Shown: positions 1-5,065 of the stretch, in pieces
Layout: the number at the start of each line of letters is the position of its first letter
How positions within the stretch are numbered: position 1 is the first letter of the stretch
Assembly (NCBI GenBank): GCA_025457845.1
Contig: JALOTO010000078.1
Span: 1-8,516 of the forward strand
Reading direction: 5' to 3'
Length of the DNA: 8,516 nt
Source: Thermoplasmata archaeon
GTDB lineage: Archaea; Thermoplasmatota; Thermoplasmata; UBA10834
The notes under the pieces: generated by a model
What the model saw: only the letters and a program-made list of their open reading frames with translations
The model's database searches: none
Told to the model about the DNA's origin: nothing
Translations under genes and position numbers: made by a program

Positions 1-189
1 CATGTTCGACGGCATCCCTACCGCCTCGGCCTTCTGCGTGGAGACGGCGTTGTAGACCCCGTCGTCCATCATGAGGACCGTGGTCTTCATGCCGTTGACC
101 CCCATGGCCAGGGCGAGCCTCAGTCCTGCGAACGCCTCCTCCAGTCCGTACGGCGCCTTCGTGACCAGGACAAGTGTCGAAGCAGCCAT
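1..189 (-). CDS. DsrF/TusC-like sulfur-relay protein (partial, N-terminal 63 aa)
   Basis: Reading leftward from the start gives 63 open codons with no stop before the window edge. The N-terminus (MAASTLVLVTKAPYGLEE) followed by AFAGLRLALAMG and a DDGVYNA motif at about residues 42-48 is typical of the DsrE/DsrF superfamily, and the [K/S]-P-x-G-x-E-[EA] segment fits the DsrF/TusC branch best. In characterised systems this subunit joins DsrE and DsrH in a DsrEFH/TusBCD complex that relays persulfide sulfur in the cytoplasm. It is the last visible gene of the operon. Three ATG codons lie in a row at 195, 192 and 189; the first overlaps the stop of the upstream gene (TGATG). I chose 189 because AGGTG at 196-200 then sits 6 nt upstream. 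The subfamily assignment is less certain than the superfamily because the C-terminal part is missing. Confidence 0.8.
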   Translation of the reverse strand, partial: MAASTLVLVTKAPYGLEEAFAGLRLALAMGVNGMKTTVLMMDDGVYNAVSTQKAEAVGMPSNM

Positions 190-194
190 CATCA

Positions 195-554
195 TCACCT
201 CGCGATCGTAACGAGCCTGTCCGACTCTGACACGAACCTGAACAGGTCGTTCGTGAGGCTTCCGACCTTCGCCCCCTTGATCTCCTCTCCGCGCTGGAAC
301 CCGCGGGCCGCGAAACAGGTCTCGCAGACCGCCTGGTCGATGCCGTCCGCGGCTGCCTGCTCCAGCTCCTTGCCGACGTTGGGGAACCGCTTGGGGTTCT
401 GCCCCGCCTTGACGGCGGTCACGCCCTCGCCGTAGCCGAACATGTGGACCTTGTATCCCTTGGCGCGGGCCGCCTGCGCCAGCTTGACGGCGACGTTCGC
501 GTCCATGGCCATCATCGAGCCGGTCCTCCAGAGTATCGTGAGTGTCTTTGCCAT
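195..554 (-). CDS. DsrE/TusD-like sulfurtransferase subunit
   Basis: This 119-aa protein has the DsrE fold pattern: a first strand (TLTILWRTG), a helix rich in Ala (NVAVKLAQAARAKGYKV), a second strand ending in the flexible glycine segment FGYGEGV (39-45), and the cysteine loop at 71-80. The cysteine C77 lies where the persulfide-carrying cysteine of TusD/DsrE sits (about residue 78 in E. coli TusD), and here it is part of a CxxC pair, C77-E-T-C80. In the known relay, TusA hands sulfur to this subunit. ATG at 554 follows AGGTGAT (558-564) with 5 nt from AGGTG, and that site overlaps the stop codon of the upstream dsrH-like gene, so the two are probably translationally coupled. The stop codon overlaps the first ATG of the next gene. 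The superfamily is clear; the final acceptor of the sulfur cannot be read from the sequence. Confidence 0.87.
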   Translation of the reverse strand: MAKTLTILWRTGSMMAMDANVAVKLAQAARAKGYKVHMFGYGEGVTAVKAGQNPKRFPNVGKELEQAAADGIDQAVCETCFAARGFQRGEEIKGAKVGSLTNDLFRFVSESDRLVTIAR

Positions 555-563
555 TTCATCACC

Positions 564-863
564 TCAGACCGTGATGGTCCTCTCGGTACGTTCCATGATC
601 TCGTCGACGATCTCGGGGTATCCAGCCGGCTGGCCGACCCTGAGGTCGGATGCCTTGAACCCCCTCGCCTCGAGGTCCTCGGAGCAGACGAGGACGTGCT
701 GTGACGCCGCGCGGAGCGCCTCCGATGCTTTCGGGTGCACGGCGTTGTATACCCCGTCCTCGAACAGGATGGTCGTCGCGTCGCCCTTATCGGCGAACCT
801 GCGTATCGCGTGGGATGGGTCCACCTCCTGGGGCGATCTCATCACGATGAATGCGGTCTTCAC
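564..863 (-). CDS. DsrH/TusB-like sulfur-relay protein
   Basis: A 99-aa protein matching the DsrH/TusB family in length and layout: an N-terminal strand, a short helix, the strand-turn motif ATTILFEDGVYNAV (29-42), then VLVCSEDLEARGF (57-69), which aligns with the family's '..V..ED..ARG' segment. C60 lies just before SEDLEARG and is a candidate for the family's cysteine. Together with the DsrE-like and DsrF-like genes downstream it could form a TusBCD-type complex. It starts with GTG at 863, ten nucleotides after the stop of the DsrE2-like gene; AGTGAT upstream resembles the purine-rich ribosome binding site used by its neighbours. The family call is firm. Whether the complex serves tRNA thiolation, cofactor sulfuration or sulfur metabolism is not visible here. 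Confidence 0.85.
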   Translation of the reverse strand: MKTAFIVMRSPQEVDPSHAIRRFADKGDATTILFEDGVYNAVHPKASEALRAASQHVLVCSEDLEARGFKASDLRVGQPAGYPEIVDEIMERTERTITV

Positions 864-873
864 GGTATCACTC

Positions 874-1278
874 TCAGCCGATGAACAGAGTCGTCTTGGA
901 GTCCACCGCGAGGTTCAGGAACGCGGACGCGCCGAGGACCTTGGTCCCCTCGATCATGTCCTCCTTCCTGAGGCCCATGAGCTCCATCGAGGTGCTGCAG
1001 GCGTAGAAGTTCACGCCGAGCTCCTTGGCCTGGGCGAGCATCTCCTGGTATCCGGGGACGTTGGACTTCTTCATCTTCTTCTCCATCATCCCGGTGAACA
1101 GGCTCATCATCCCGGGCAGCTTCGGCCTGATCCCCTTCTTGAGGAGCTTGAGCCCGAAGAACGTGTAGAACACGTGTACCTCCATGCCCATGCTCGCGGC
1201 TGTGGTCCCCATTATCAGGGGCATCATCGCCTTGTCGAGGCTTCCTTCACTCACTACCATGCAGAACTTGTCGGCCAT
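874..1278 (-). CDS. dsrE2: DsrE2-like sulfurtransferase (DsrE/F/H-like family)
   Basis: This 134-aa protein has the features of the DsrE2 group, often annotated as 'peroxiredoxin family' or 'DsrE/DsrF/DrsH-like'. It opens with MADKFCMVVSEGSLDKAM, has the characteristic VHVFYTFFGLKLLKKG segment (34-49), a methionine- and lysine-rich stretch (57-71), and the FYACSTSMELMG motif (91-102) in which C94 is the conserved sulfur-binding cysteine. A second cysteine, C6, lies in the first strand. The ending LFIG is normal for the group, so the gene is full length. In sulfur-oxidising prokaryotes DsrE2 genes sit beside tusA, as here, and the pair exchanges persulfide sulfur. ATG at 1278 is supported by AAGGAGG (1287-1293) at 8 nt. 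The start is 22 nt downstream of the tusA stop codon. Confidence 0.87.
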   Translation of the reverse strand: MADKFCMVVSEGSLDKAMMPLIMGTTAASMGMEVHVFYTFFGLKLLKKGIRPKLPGMMSLFTGMMEKKMKKSNVPGYQEMLAQAKELGVNFYACSTSMELMGLRKEDMIEGTKVLGASAFLNLAVDSKTTLFIG

Positions 1279-1286
1279 GTCGTCAT

Positions 1287-1293
1287 CCTCCTT
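1287..1293 (-). promoter_or_regulatory. Ribosome binding site of the DsrE2-like gene
   Basis: Reading leftward the site is AAGGAGG, ending 8 nt before the ATG at 1278. It is the strongest Shine-Dalgarno match in the operon and fixes this start. The other genes of the operon use weaker AGGTG-type sites that overlap upstream stop codons. Confidence 0.75.
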
Positions 1294-1300
1294 GTCTTGG

Positions 1301-1528
1301 TCACTTCATCTTGATGTAGAACTTGATGAGTTTGCCGTCTTCCTCGAGTGTCAGGAGCTGGTGCCCGGTCCTGTTGCACCAGGCTGGGACGTCCTCCTTG
1401 GCGCCGACGTCGTCGGCCAAGAGCTCGAGGACCTGCCCGGACTTGAGCTCCTTCACCTTCTTCGCAAGCTGCACGATCGGCATAGGGCACATGAGCCCCC
1501 TCGCGTCGAGTGTCGCGTCCTTGTCCAT
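1301..1528 (-). CDS. tusA: TusA/SirA-family sulfur carrier protein
   Basis: A 75-aa protein with the complete TusA signature. LDARGLMCPMPIV (7-19) holds the catalytic C14 in the CPxP motif, which carries the persulfide; GQVLELLADD (31-40) and the DVPAWCNRTGH segment (46-56) complete the small IF3-like fold. A second cysteine, C51, is common in the family. TusA takes sulfur from a cysteine desulfurase or rhodanese and passes it to DsrE-type proteins, which are encoded directly downstream. I chose the ATG at 1528 because GGAGTG lies 8 nt upstream and the protein then has normal family length. An in-frame ATG at 1564 would add 12 residues; it lies where a leaderless transcript from the TATA-like element at 1583-1590 would start, so it remains possible. 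This is the first gene of the leftward operon. Confidence 0.9.
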   Translation of the reverse strand: MDKDATLDARGLMCPMPIVQLAKKVKELKSGQVLELLADDVGAKEDVPAWCNRTGHQLLTLEEDGKLIKFYIKMK

Positions 1529-1582
1529 CTCCTTCACTCCTGCGGTATTGTCAACACCGTGCATACTCGATTACAATGTTTA

Positions 1583-1590
1583 CTAATAAA
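1583..1590 (-). promoter_or_regulatory. TATA-box-like promoter of the sulfur-relay operon
   Basis: On the minus strand the element reads TTTATTAG, an AT-rich island in a GC-rich genome. Its centre is about 26 nt from 1560, so transcription should begin near 1560-1564, just ahead of tusA. The flanking bases hold a 5-nt inverted repeat, ACAAT (1573-1577) and ATTGT (1592-1596), that brackets the box, a layout expected of an operator. The start site is inferred from archaeal spacing only. Confidence 0.5.
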
Positions 1591-1616
1591 GATTGTCACG
1601 TTCGGGTGCACAACCG

Positions 1617-1644
1617 CTGGCGCACCAGTTTGTCGTAACGGTTA
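1617..1644. promoter_or_regulatory. Operator-like palindromes in the divergent intergenic region
   Basis: Two short dyads lie in the roughly 107 bp between the divergent genes: CTGG-CGCA-CCAG (1617-1628) and TAAC-G-GTTA (1636-1644). The second touches the TATA element of the regulator gene, so a protein bound there would block TBP. Together with the ACAAT/ATTGT pair at 1573-1596 they are candidate binding sites for the winged-helix regulator encoded next door. They are short enough to arise by chance, so this is suggestive only. Confidence 0.3.
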
Positions 1645-1651
1645 AGTATAA
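1642..1651 (+). promoter_or_regulatory. TATA box of the divergent regulator gene
   Basis: The sequence TTAAGTATAA is centred about 26 nt before the ATG at 1672, the normal archaeal distance from TATA box to transcription start. This points to a leaderless mRNA starting at or next to 1672 and argues against the in-frame ATG at 1651, which lies at the edge of the box itself. Confidence 0.6.
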
Positions 1652-1671
1652 TGTTGGCACTACCGCGCAAC

Positions 1672-2031
1672 ATGGTCGAGCCACAGAAGATACTCTCCGG
1701 GCAGGCGACCTGCAGGGACATAGTCAAGTGCATCTACGGGCTGTCGGATTTCGAGATAGTCATCTACCGGAAGCTCGTGAAGCAGGGACCGCTCAAGGCC
1801 GACGACCTAGCACCCGTGATGAAGAAGGACAGAAGCACGATCTACCGCGCTCTGCAGAAGCTCGTCGCAGCCGGCCTCGCCTTCAGGGAGACCAAGACGA
1901 TCGACCGCGGCGGATACTTCCATGTATATACGGCGGTCGCTCCCGTTCAGCTCAAGGAACGCCTGCACAAGTGCGCCGACGATTGGTTCGACAACATGCG
2001 TGCCGCTATTGACGATTTCGACCTGGTCTGA
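1672..2031 (+). CDS. Winged-helix transcriptional regulator (TrmB/COG3355-like)
   Basis: A 119-aa DNA-binding protein. LSDFEIVIYRKLVKQGPLKADDL (24-46) leads into the helix-turn-helix MKKDRSTIYRALQKLVAAGL (50-69), where the S-T-I-Y-R-A-L-Q-K-L recognition helix is typical of archaeal TrmB-like and COG3355 regulators. The wing follows (TKTIDRGGYFHVYTAV, 75-90), then an amphipathic C-terminal helix (QLKERLHKCADDWFDNM) probably used for dimerisation. It has no sugar-binding domain, unlike full TrmB proteins. Three cysteines, C14, C20 and C101, flank the HTH and could sense sulfur or redox state; this is an inference. It is divergent from the sulfur-relay operon and shares its promoter region, which suggests that it controls that operon and itself. 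The 1672 start rests on the TATA spacing; ATG 1651 would add seven residues. Confidence 0.82.
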   Translation: MVEPQKILSGQATCRDIVKCIYGLSDFEIVIYRKLVKQGPLKADDLAPVMKKDRSTIYRALQKLVAAGLAFRETKTIDRGGYFHVYTAVAPVQLKERLHKCADDWFDNMRAAIDDFDLV

Positions 2032-2075
2032 ACCATCGACGCGGCCATCAGCCAGTATGCACCCCCGTTTCTACT

Positions 2076-2088
2076 GAAAGCTTAAAAG
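2076..2088 (+). promoter_or_regulatory. BRE plus TATA promoter of pyrB
   Basis: GAAAG (2076-2080), a BRE-like purine element, is followed directly by the TATA-like CTTAAAAG (2081-2088). Its centre lies 26-27 nt before the ATG at 2111, so the transcript is probably leaderless or nearly so, and no Shine-Dalgarno sequence is needed. The same GAAAGCTT core recurs at 5030. Confidence 0.6.
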
Positions 2089-2110
2089 ACCCGAAGCGAT
2101 TAGGTGCCTG

Positions 2111-3046
2111 ATGTCAGAGGCATTCAAGGGGATGGATGTAGTATCCATCCGGGATTTTTCACGGGAGCAGATCGAGCATGTCCTCAAGGTAGCGGAGAGG
2201 ATGGTGCCGATCGCTAAGGGGGAGGAACGCAGCAGGGAGCTCGAGGGGAGGATCCTCGGCTCACTCTTCTTCGAGCCGTCCACAAGGACCAGGCTCTCCT
2301 TCGACGCGGCCATGACCCGCCTCGGCGGGAGGGTCCTGGGGTTCGACGCGCCCGGCGGCTCTTCGGTCTCGAAGGGCGAGACCCTCGCCGACACCATACG
2401 GATGGTCGACGGCTACTCGGACATAATCGTCCTTAGGCATCCGCAGGAGGGTGCGGCAAGGCTCGCCGGGCACTTCGCCCAGAAGCCAGTGCTGAACGCG
2501 GGCGACGGCGCCGGCCAGCACCCGACTCAGACCATGCTGGACCTGTTCACCATCCGCAAGGCCAAGGGGAAGATCGACGGGAACCATGTCGTGGTCCTGG
2601 GCGACCTCAAGTACGGCAGGACGGTGCACTCGCTCTCCGAGGCGCTGGCGCTGTTCGGGGCCCAGCTCACGTTCGTCGCGCCGCCCACCCTCCAGATGCC
2701 CAAGGAGCACATCAAGCACATCGAGGAGATGGGAGTGAAGCCCAAGATGACCTCCTCCCTCGCGGACGCGCTGAAGGATGCCGATGTGCTGTACGTGACG
2801 CGCATCCAGAAGGAGCGGTTCCCCGACCCCGCGGAGTACCAGAAGGTCGCCGGGATATACAAGGTGGATCTCGAGATGCTCAAGGACGCGAAGTCGGACC
2901 TGAAGATCATGCACCCTCTCCCGAGGGTCACGGAGATATCGCCGGACGTGGACGCCACGGACCATGCGATGTACTTCGAGCAGGCCTTCAACGGGGTGCC
3001 CGTGAGGATGGCCCTGCTCTCGTTGGTGCTGGGGGGATCGAAGTGA
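2111..3046 (+). CDS. pyrB: Aspartate carbamoyltransferase catalytic subunit
   Basis: PyrB condenses carbamoyl phosphate and aspartate to N-carbamoylaspartate, the committed step of de novo pyrimidine synthesis. At 311 aa it has the family's normal length. The carbamoyl-phosphate site is intact: FFEPSTRTRLSF (53-64) with the STRTR loop, SVSKGE (85-90) with K88, R109, and HPTQ (137-140). The aspartate-binding part is also present: R170 in GDLKYGRTVHS (164-174), R231 and Q233 in YVTRIQKERF, and HPLPR (268-272). These match the E. coli active-site residues S52-T53-R54-T55, S80/K84, R105, H134, R167, R229/Q231 and P266-L267. The start at 2111 is supported by the BRE/TATA element at leaderless spacing. 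The stop overlaps the start of pyrI by 4 nt (GTGA), so the two subunits are translationally coupled. Nothing in the gene looks degraded. Confidence 0.97.
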   Translation: MSEAFKGMDVVSIRDFSREQIEHVLKVAERMVPIAKGEERSRELEGRILGSLFFEPSTRTRLSFDAAMTRLGGRVLGFDAPGGSSVSKGETLADTIRMVDGYSDIIVLRHPQEGAARLAGHFAQKPVLNAGDGAGQHPTQTMLDLFTIRKAKGKIDGNHVVVLGDLKYGRTVHSLSEALALFGAQLTFVAPPTLQMPKEHIKHIEEMGVKPKMTSSLADALKDADVLYVTRIQKERFPDPAEYQKVAGIYKVDLEMLKDAKSDLKIMHPLPRVTEISPDVDATDHAMYFEQAFNGVPVRMALLSLVLGGSK

Positions 3047-3498
3047 AGGAGTTCAAGGTCACGCCGATAAGGAACGGCACGGTCATAGACCACATCCAGG
3101 CCGGGATGGCCCTGAAGGTCCTGAGGATAATCGGGGTCAAGGGGGAGGTCTCCTCCACTGTCAGCGTGCTAATGCACGTGCCCAGCAAGAAGGAGGGCTG
3201 GAAGGACATAGTGAAGATCGAGGACAGGGAGCTGGACCCCAAGGAGCTGGACAAGATAGCCCTCATCTCTCCCGACGCCACGATCAACATCATCAGGGAC
3301 TACAACGTCGCCCAGAAGTTCGTAGTCGAGGTGCCGAACAGGGTCAAGGGGATCATGAAGTGCTCGAACCCTGGCTGCATCACGAACAAGAACGAGCCGG
3401 TCGAGGCGGAGTTCGTCGTCGAGTCGAAGAAGCCGCCGTCCCTGAGGTGCGTGTACTGCGACCGGTCGACCACGGATATTGCGGACAGCATCATCTGA
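3043..3498 (+). CDS. pyrI: Aspartate carbamoyltransferase regulatory subunit
   Basis: PyrI (151 aa) binds nucleotide effectors and joins catalytic trimers into the allosteric holoenzyme. The N-terminal allosteric domain begins KEFKVTPIRNGTVIDHI (2-18), the family's nucleotide-binding start, and continues GMALKVLRIIG. The C-terminal zinc domain has all four ligands, C107-SNPG-C112 and C136-VY-C139, corresponding to C109, C114, C138 and C141 of the E. coli protein. The gene starts with GTG in a 4-nt overlap with the pyrB stop, the usual pyrBI arrangement in archaea, and has normal length. ATP activation and CTP inhibition are expected from the family but cannot be verified here. The ferredoxin gene follows after about 10 nt, which suggests that the transcript continues. 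Confidence 0.97.
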   Translation: MKEFKVTPIRNGTVIDHIQAGMALKVLRIIGVKGEVSSTVSVLMHVPSKKEGWKDIVKIEDRELDPKELDKIALISPDATINIIRDYNVAQKFVVEVPNRVKGIMKCSNPGCITNKNEPVEAEFVVESKKPPSLRCVYCDRSTTDIADSII

Positions 3499-3508
3499 CC
3501 CCGGAACG

Positions 3509-3847
3509 GTGTGCCCACTGAAGCTTGAGTTCGAGCCCCTGAAGTGCGTCGCGTGCGGCCTCTGCGAGACCGTGTGCAGCCTCAACCGCGACTCCGTCCT
3601 CACGTCGATGAGCTCCAGCATCATCCTCCACATAGAGGACAAGGCCGACTACTTCGGCCTCGTCCTGAAGACCTCCGGCGACGGGCTCGTTCTCGCGCGG
3701 CCGGAGGGTCCTGGCGCCCCGCAGCAGCCCGGCTCGGGCGGCCCCGGGGCGAAGCCCATACTCCTCAGGGAGCCGTGCGACCTCTGCGGCGGGGAGCCGA
3801 AGTGCGCGAGGATGTGCCCGACGGGGTGCATCAGGACGGTGGGCTGA
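3509..3847 (+). CDS. Two-[4Fe-4S] ferredoxin-like protein, partner of the AOR-like protein
   Basis: A 112-aa iron-sulfur protein with two cluster motifs. The first is C13-VA-C16-GL-C19-ETV-C23 (CxxCxxCxxxC). The second, near the C-terminus, has C90, C93, C99, C103 and C107 in CDLC-GGEPKC-ARMCPTGC, the CxxC-x5-CxxxCPTG type seen in ferredoxin subunits encoded beside AOR-family genes. Between them lie a predicted beta segment (IILHIEDKADYFGLVL) and a Gly/Pro/Gln-rich linker (about 66-81). It lies 10 nt after pyrI and its stop is one nucleotide before the AOR-like start, so it is very probably the electron carrier or a subunit of that protein. The start is uncertain: GTG 3509 avoids overlap with pyrI, TTG 3479 would overlap it by 20 nt, and a CTG at 3518 would give the natural-looking MKLEFEPLKC. 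Confidence 0.85.
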   Translation: MCPLKLEFEPLKCVACGLCETVCSLNRDSVLTSMSSSIILHIEDKADYFGLVLKTSGDGLVLARPEGPGAPQQPGSGGPGAKPILLREPCDLCGGEPKCARMCPTGCIRTVG

Positions 3848-3848
3848 C

Positions 3849-5018
3849 ATGGACATGATGAACGGCAGGATCGCGGCCCTGGACCTCTCCACGGGAGAGG
3901 TCACCGAGACCCAGCTGGATGAGGACATCGTCCTGGCAGACCCGTCGTGCGTCTCCAGGGCGAACGCCATCTGGAGGGAGCACGGGGAGGACTCCGTGGT
4001 CCTCGGGACGGGGCTTCTCACAGGCAGCCTCGTACCGGGCGCGTGCGCGGGCGTCGTGGCCGGAGAGACCGGCGTGATGCCGGTCATGGGCAACTTCGCG
4101 GTCGAGATGAAGCTATCGGGCTTCGACCACATCGCGCTCACGGGGAAAGCCCCTGGCCCGGGCTACGTCTGGGCCAGGGACGGGATAATCGAGTTCGTCA
4201 GGAGCGACGCGGTCAAGGCGCTCGACTCATGGGGCCGCACCGACCGGATCAGGGACGACCAGGGCGACCGCAGGATCCAGGTGCTCGCCGCGGGGCCGTG
4301 GGGCGACTCCGGCAACCCCTGCGCGCAGCTCGTGAACTGCTACTGGGGCGGGGAGGACAAGGCCGGCCTCGCATCGAGGCTGGCTTCGAAGAACGTTTTC
4401 GCAGTCGCCGTCAGGGGCATGGGCGAGCTCTCGGTCGTGGATGCAGAGAGGCACTACCAGGCCTGCCTCGATCTCAAGTCGTCCGTGGTCTCCAGGCTGG
4501 GGGAGCCTAAGGGCCTGGCTTCGTACTTCGACCGCGCGGCCAAGGAGGACTTCGCCGCGCTCGCCCACAGGCACGTGGCGTGCTTCGGGTGCCCTCACCC
4601 GTGCCGCACGTTCGCCAAGGTCGCCGAGGACCCGAGGCAGATGGCCATGTCGCACAAGGAGCCTGGCTACCTGCACTACGACATCGCCGCCCTGAGGAAG
4701 GCGTCCGAGGTCGGGTTGGACGCGAGGTCCGCGACGGAGATACTCATGATGTGCGCGCGCAGGGGCGCGGAACCTGTCGCGGTCCTCGAGCGCGCCTCCT
4801 CCGGGGGGAGGCAGCTGTCCGCGGCCATAGTGAGGGACCTGCTCCTCGCGCCGTGGGACATGGAGCCCCTGCCCGCGAAGAGCTACGAGGGGGGGTTCGC
4901 CATCGACCGCGCCCTCGCGCTCGGGCTCTGCCCGAGGCTGTGGGCGAAGGCGGGGTTCGACCCGGCCGCCCTCGGCCCGTGCGTGGAATCGGCCCTCGGC
5001 CGCGGAGTGCCCATCTAG
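3849..5018 (+). CDS. Short aldehyde:ferredoxin oxidoreductase-like protein
   Basis: The N-terminal half follows the AOR family: an opening GRIAALDLSTGEVTE (6-20), VVLGTGLLTGSLVPGA (50-65), GNFAVEMKLSGFDHIALTGKA (81-101) and WGRTD. Next comes a degenerate form of the RGGxGAVMGSK cofactor loop, here GLASRLASKN (173-182), lacking the arginine. The Fe-S ligands are all present, C245-FG-C248-PHP-C252 and C361 in LGLCPRLW, matching C288/C291/C295/C494 of the Pyrococcus furiosus enzyme, and a GLD motif (289-291) remains from the pterin-binding pair. The protein is only 389 aa against about 600: the stretch between GLD and GLC is roughly halved and only 28 residues follow C361. The frame is open throughout, so this is a compact protein rather than a broken gene. 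AOR enzymes oxidise aldehydes with a tungstopterin; whether this one binds it is doubtful. It directly follows the ferredoxin gene. Confidence 0.8.
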   Translation: MDMMNGRIAALDLSTGEVTETQLDEDIVLADPSCVSRANAIWREHGEDSVVLGTGLLTGSLVPGACAGVVAGETGVMPVMGNFAVEMKLSGFDHIALTGKAPGPGYVWARDGIIEFVRSDAVKALDSWGRTDRIRDDQGDRRIQVLAAGPWGDSGNPCAQLVNCYWGGEDKAGLASRLASKNVFAVAVRGMGELSVVDAERHYQACLDLKSSVVSRLGEPKGLASYFDRAAKEDFAALAHRHVACFGCPHPCRTFAKVAEDPRQMAMSHKEPGYLHYDIAALRKASEVGLDARSATEILMMCARRGAEPVAVLERASSGGRQLSAAIVRDLLLAPWDMEPLPAKSYEGGFAIDRALALGLCPRLWAKAGFDPAALGPCVESALGRGVPI

Positions 5019-5029
5019 TCGGCCAGGTC

Positions 5030-5042
5030 GAAAGCTTTTATG
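5030..5042 (+). promoter_or_regulatory. BRE plus TATA promoter of the P-loop kinase gene
   Basis: GAAAG (5030-5034) followed by CTTTTATG (5035-5042). The centre of the TATA element is about 27 nt from the GTG at 5066, so the mRNA is probably leaderless and starts at that codon. The promoter sits in the 47 nt after the AOR-like stop, showing that the kinase gene has its own transcript even though it continues in the same direction. Confidence 0.6.
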
Positions 5043-5065
5043 CGCATGTGCGGATTACCACCGGG

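Noticed and set aside
442..1314. A 290-codon open frame on the plus strand opposite the sulfur-relay genes
   Set aside because: It is antisense to three genes with clear DsrE-family motifs and good ribosome binding sites. Its translation has no recognisable domain, and in GC-rich DNA long antisense frames arise from codon bias.
2261..2965. A 234-codon minus-strand open frame inside pyrB
   Set aside because: pyrB on the plus strand has every catalytic motif. The antisense product is Arg/Leu/Gly-rich low-complexity sequence without family features.
3479..3508. TTG at 3479 as the ferredoxin start
   Set aside because: It would overlap pyrI by 20 nt and add ten residues with no family resemblance. 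GTG 3509 is preferred, but not proven.
3491..4141. A 216-codon minus-strand frame across the ferredoxin and AOR-like genes
   Set aside because: It is antisense to two genes with correctly spaced cysteine motifs, and has no promoter or RBS that I can see.
4580..5065. Upstream extension of the kinase frame through the AOR-like gene
   Set aside because: The frame is open by GC bias, but the translation is Arg/Gly-rich and unlike any kinase. The TATA box at 5035-5042 and family length place the start at 5066.
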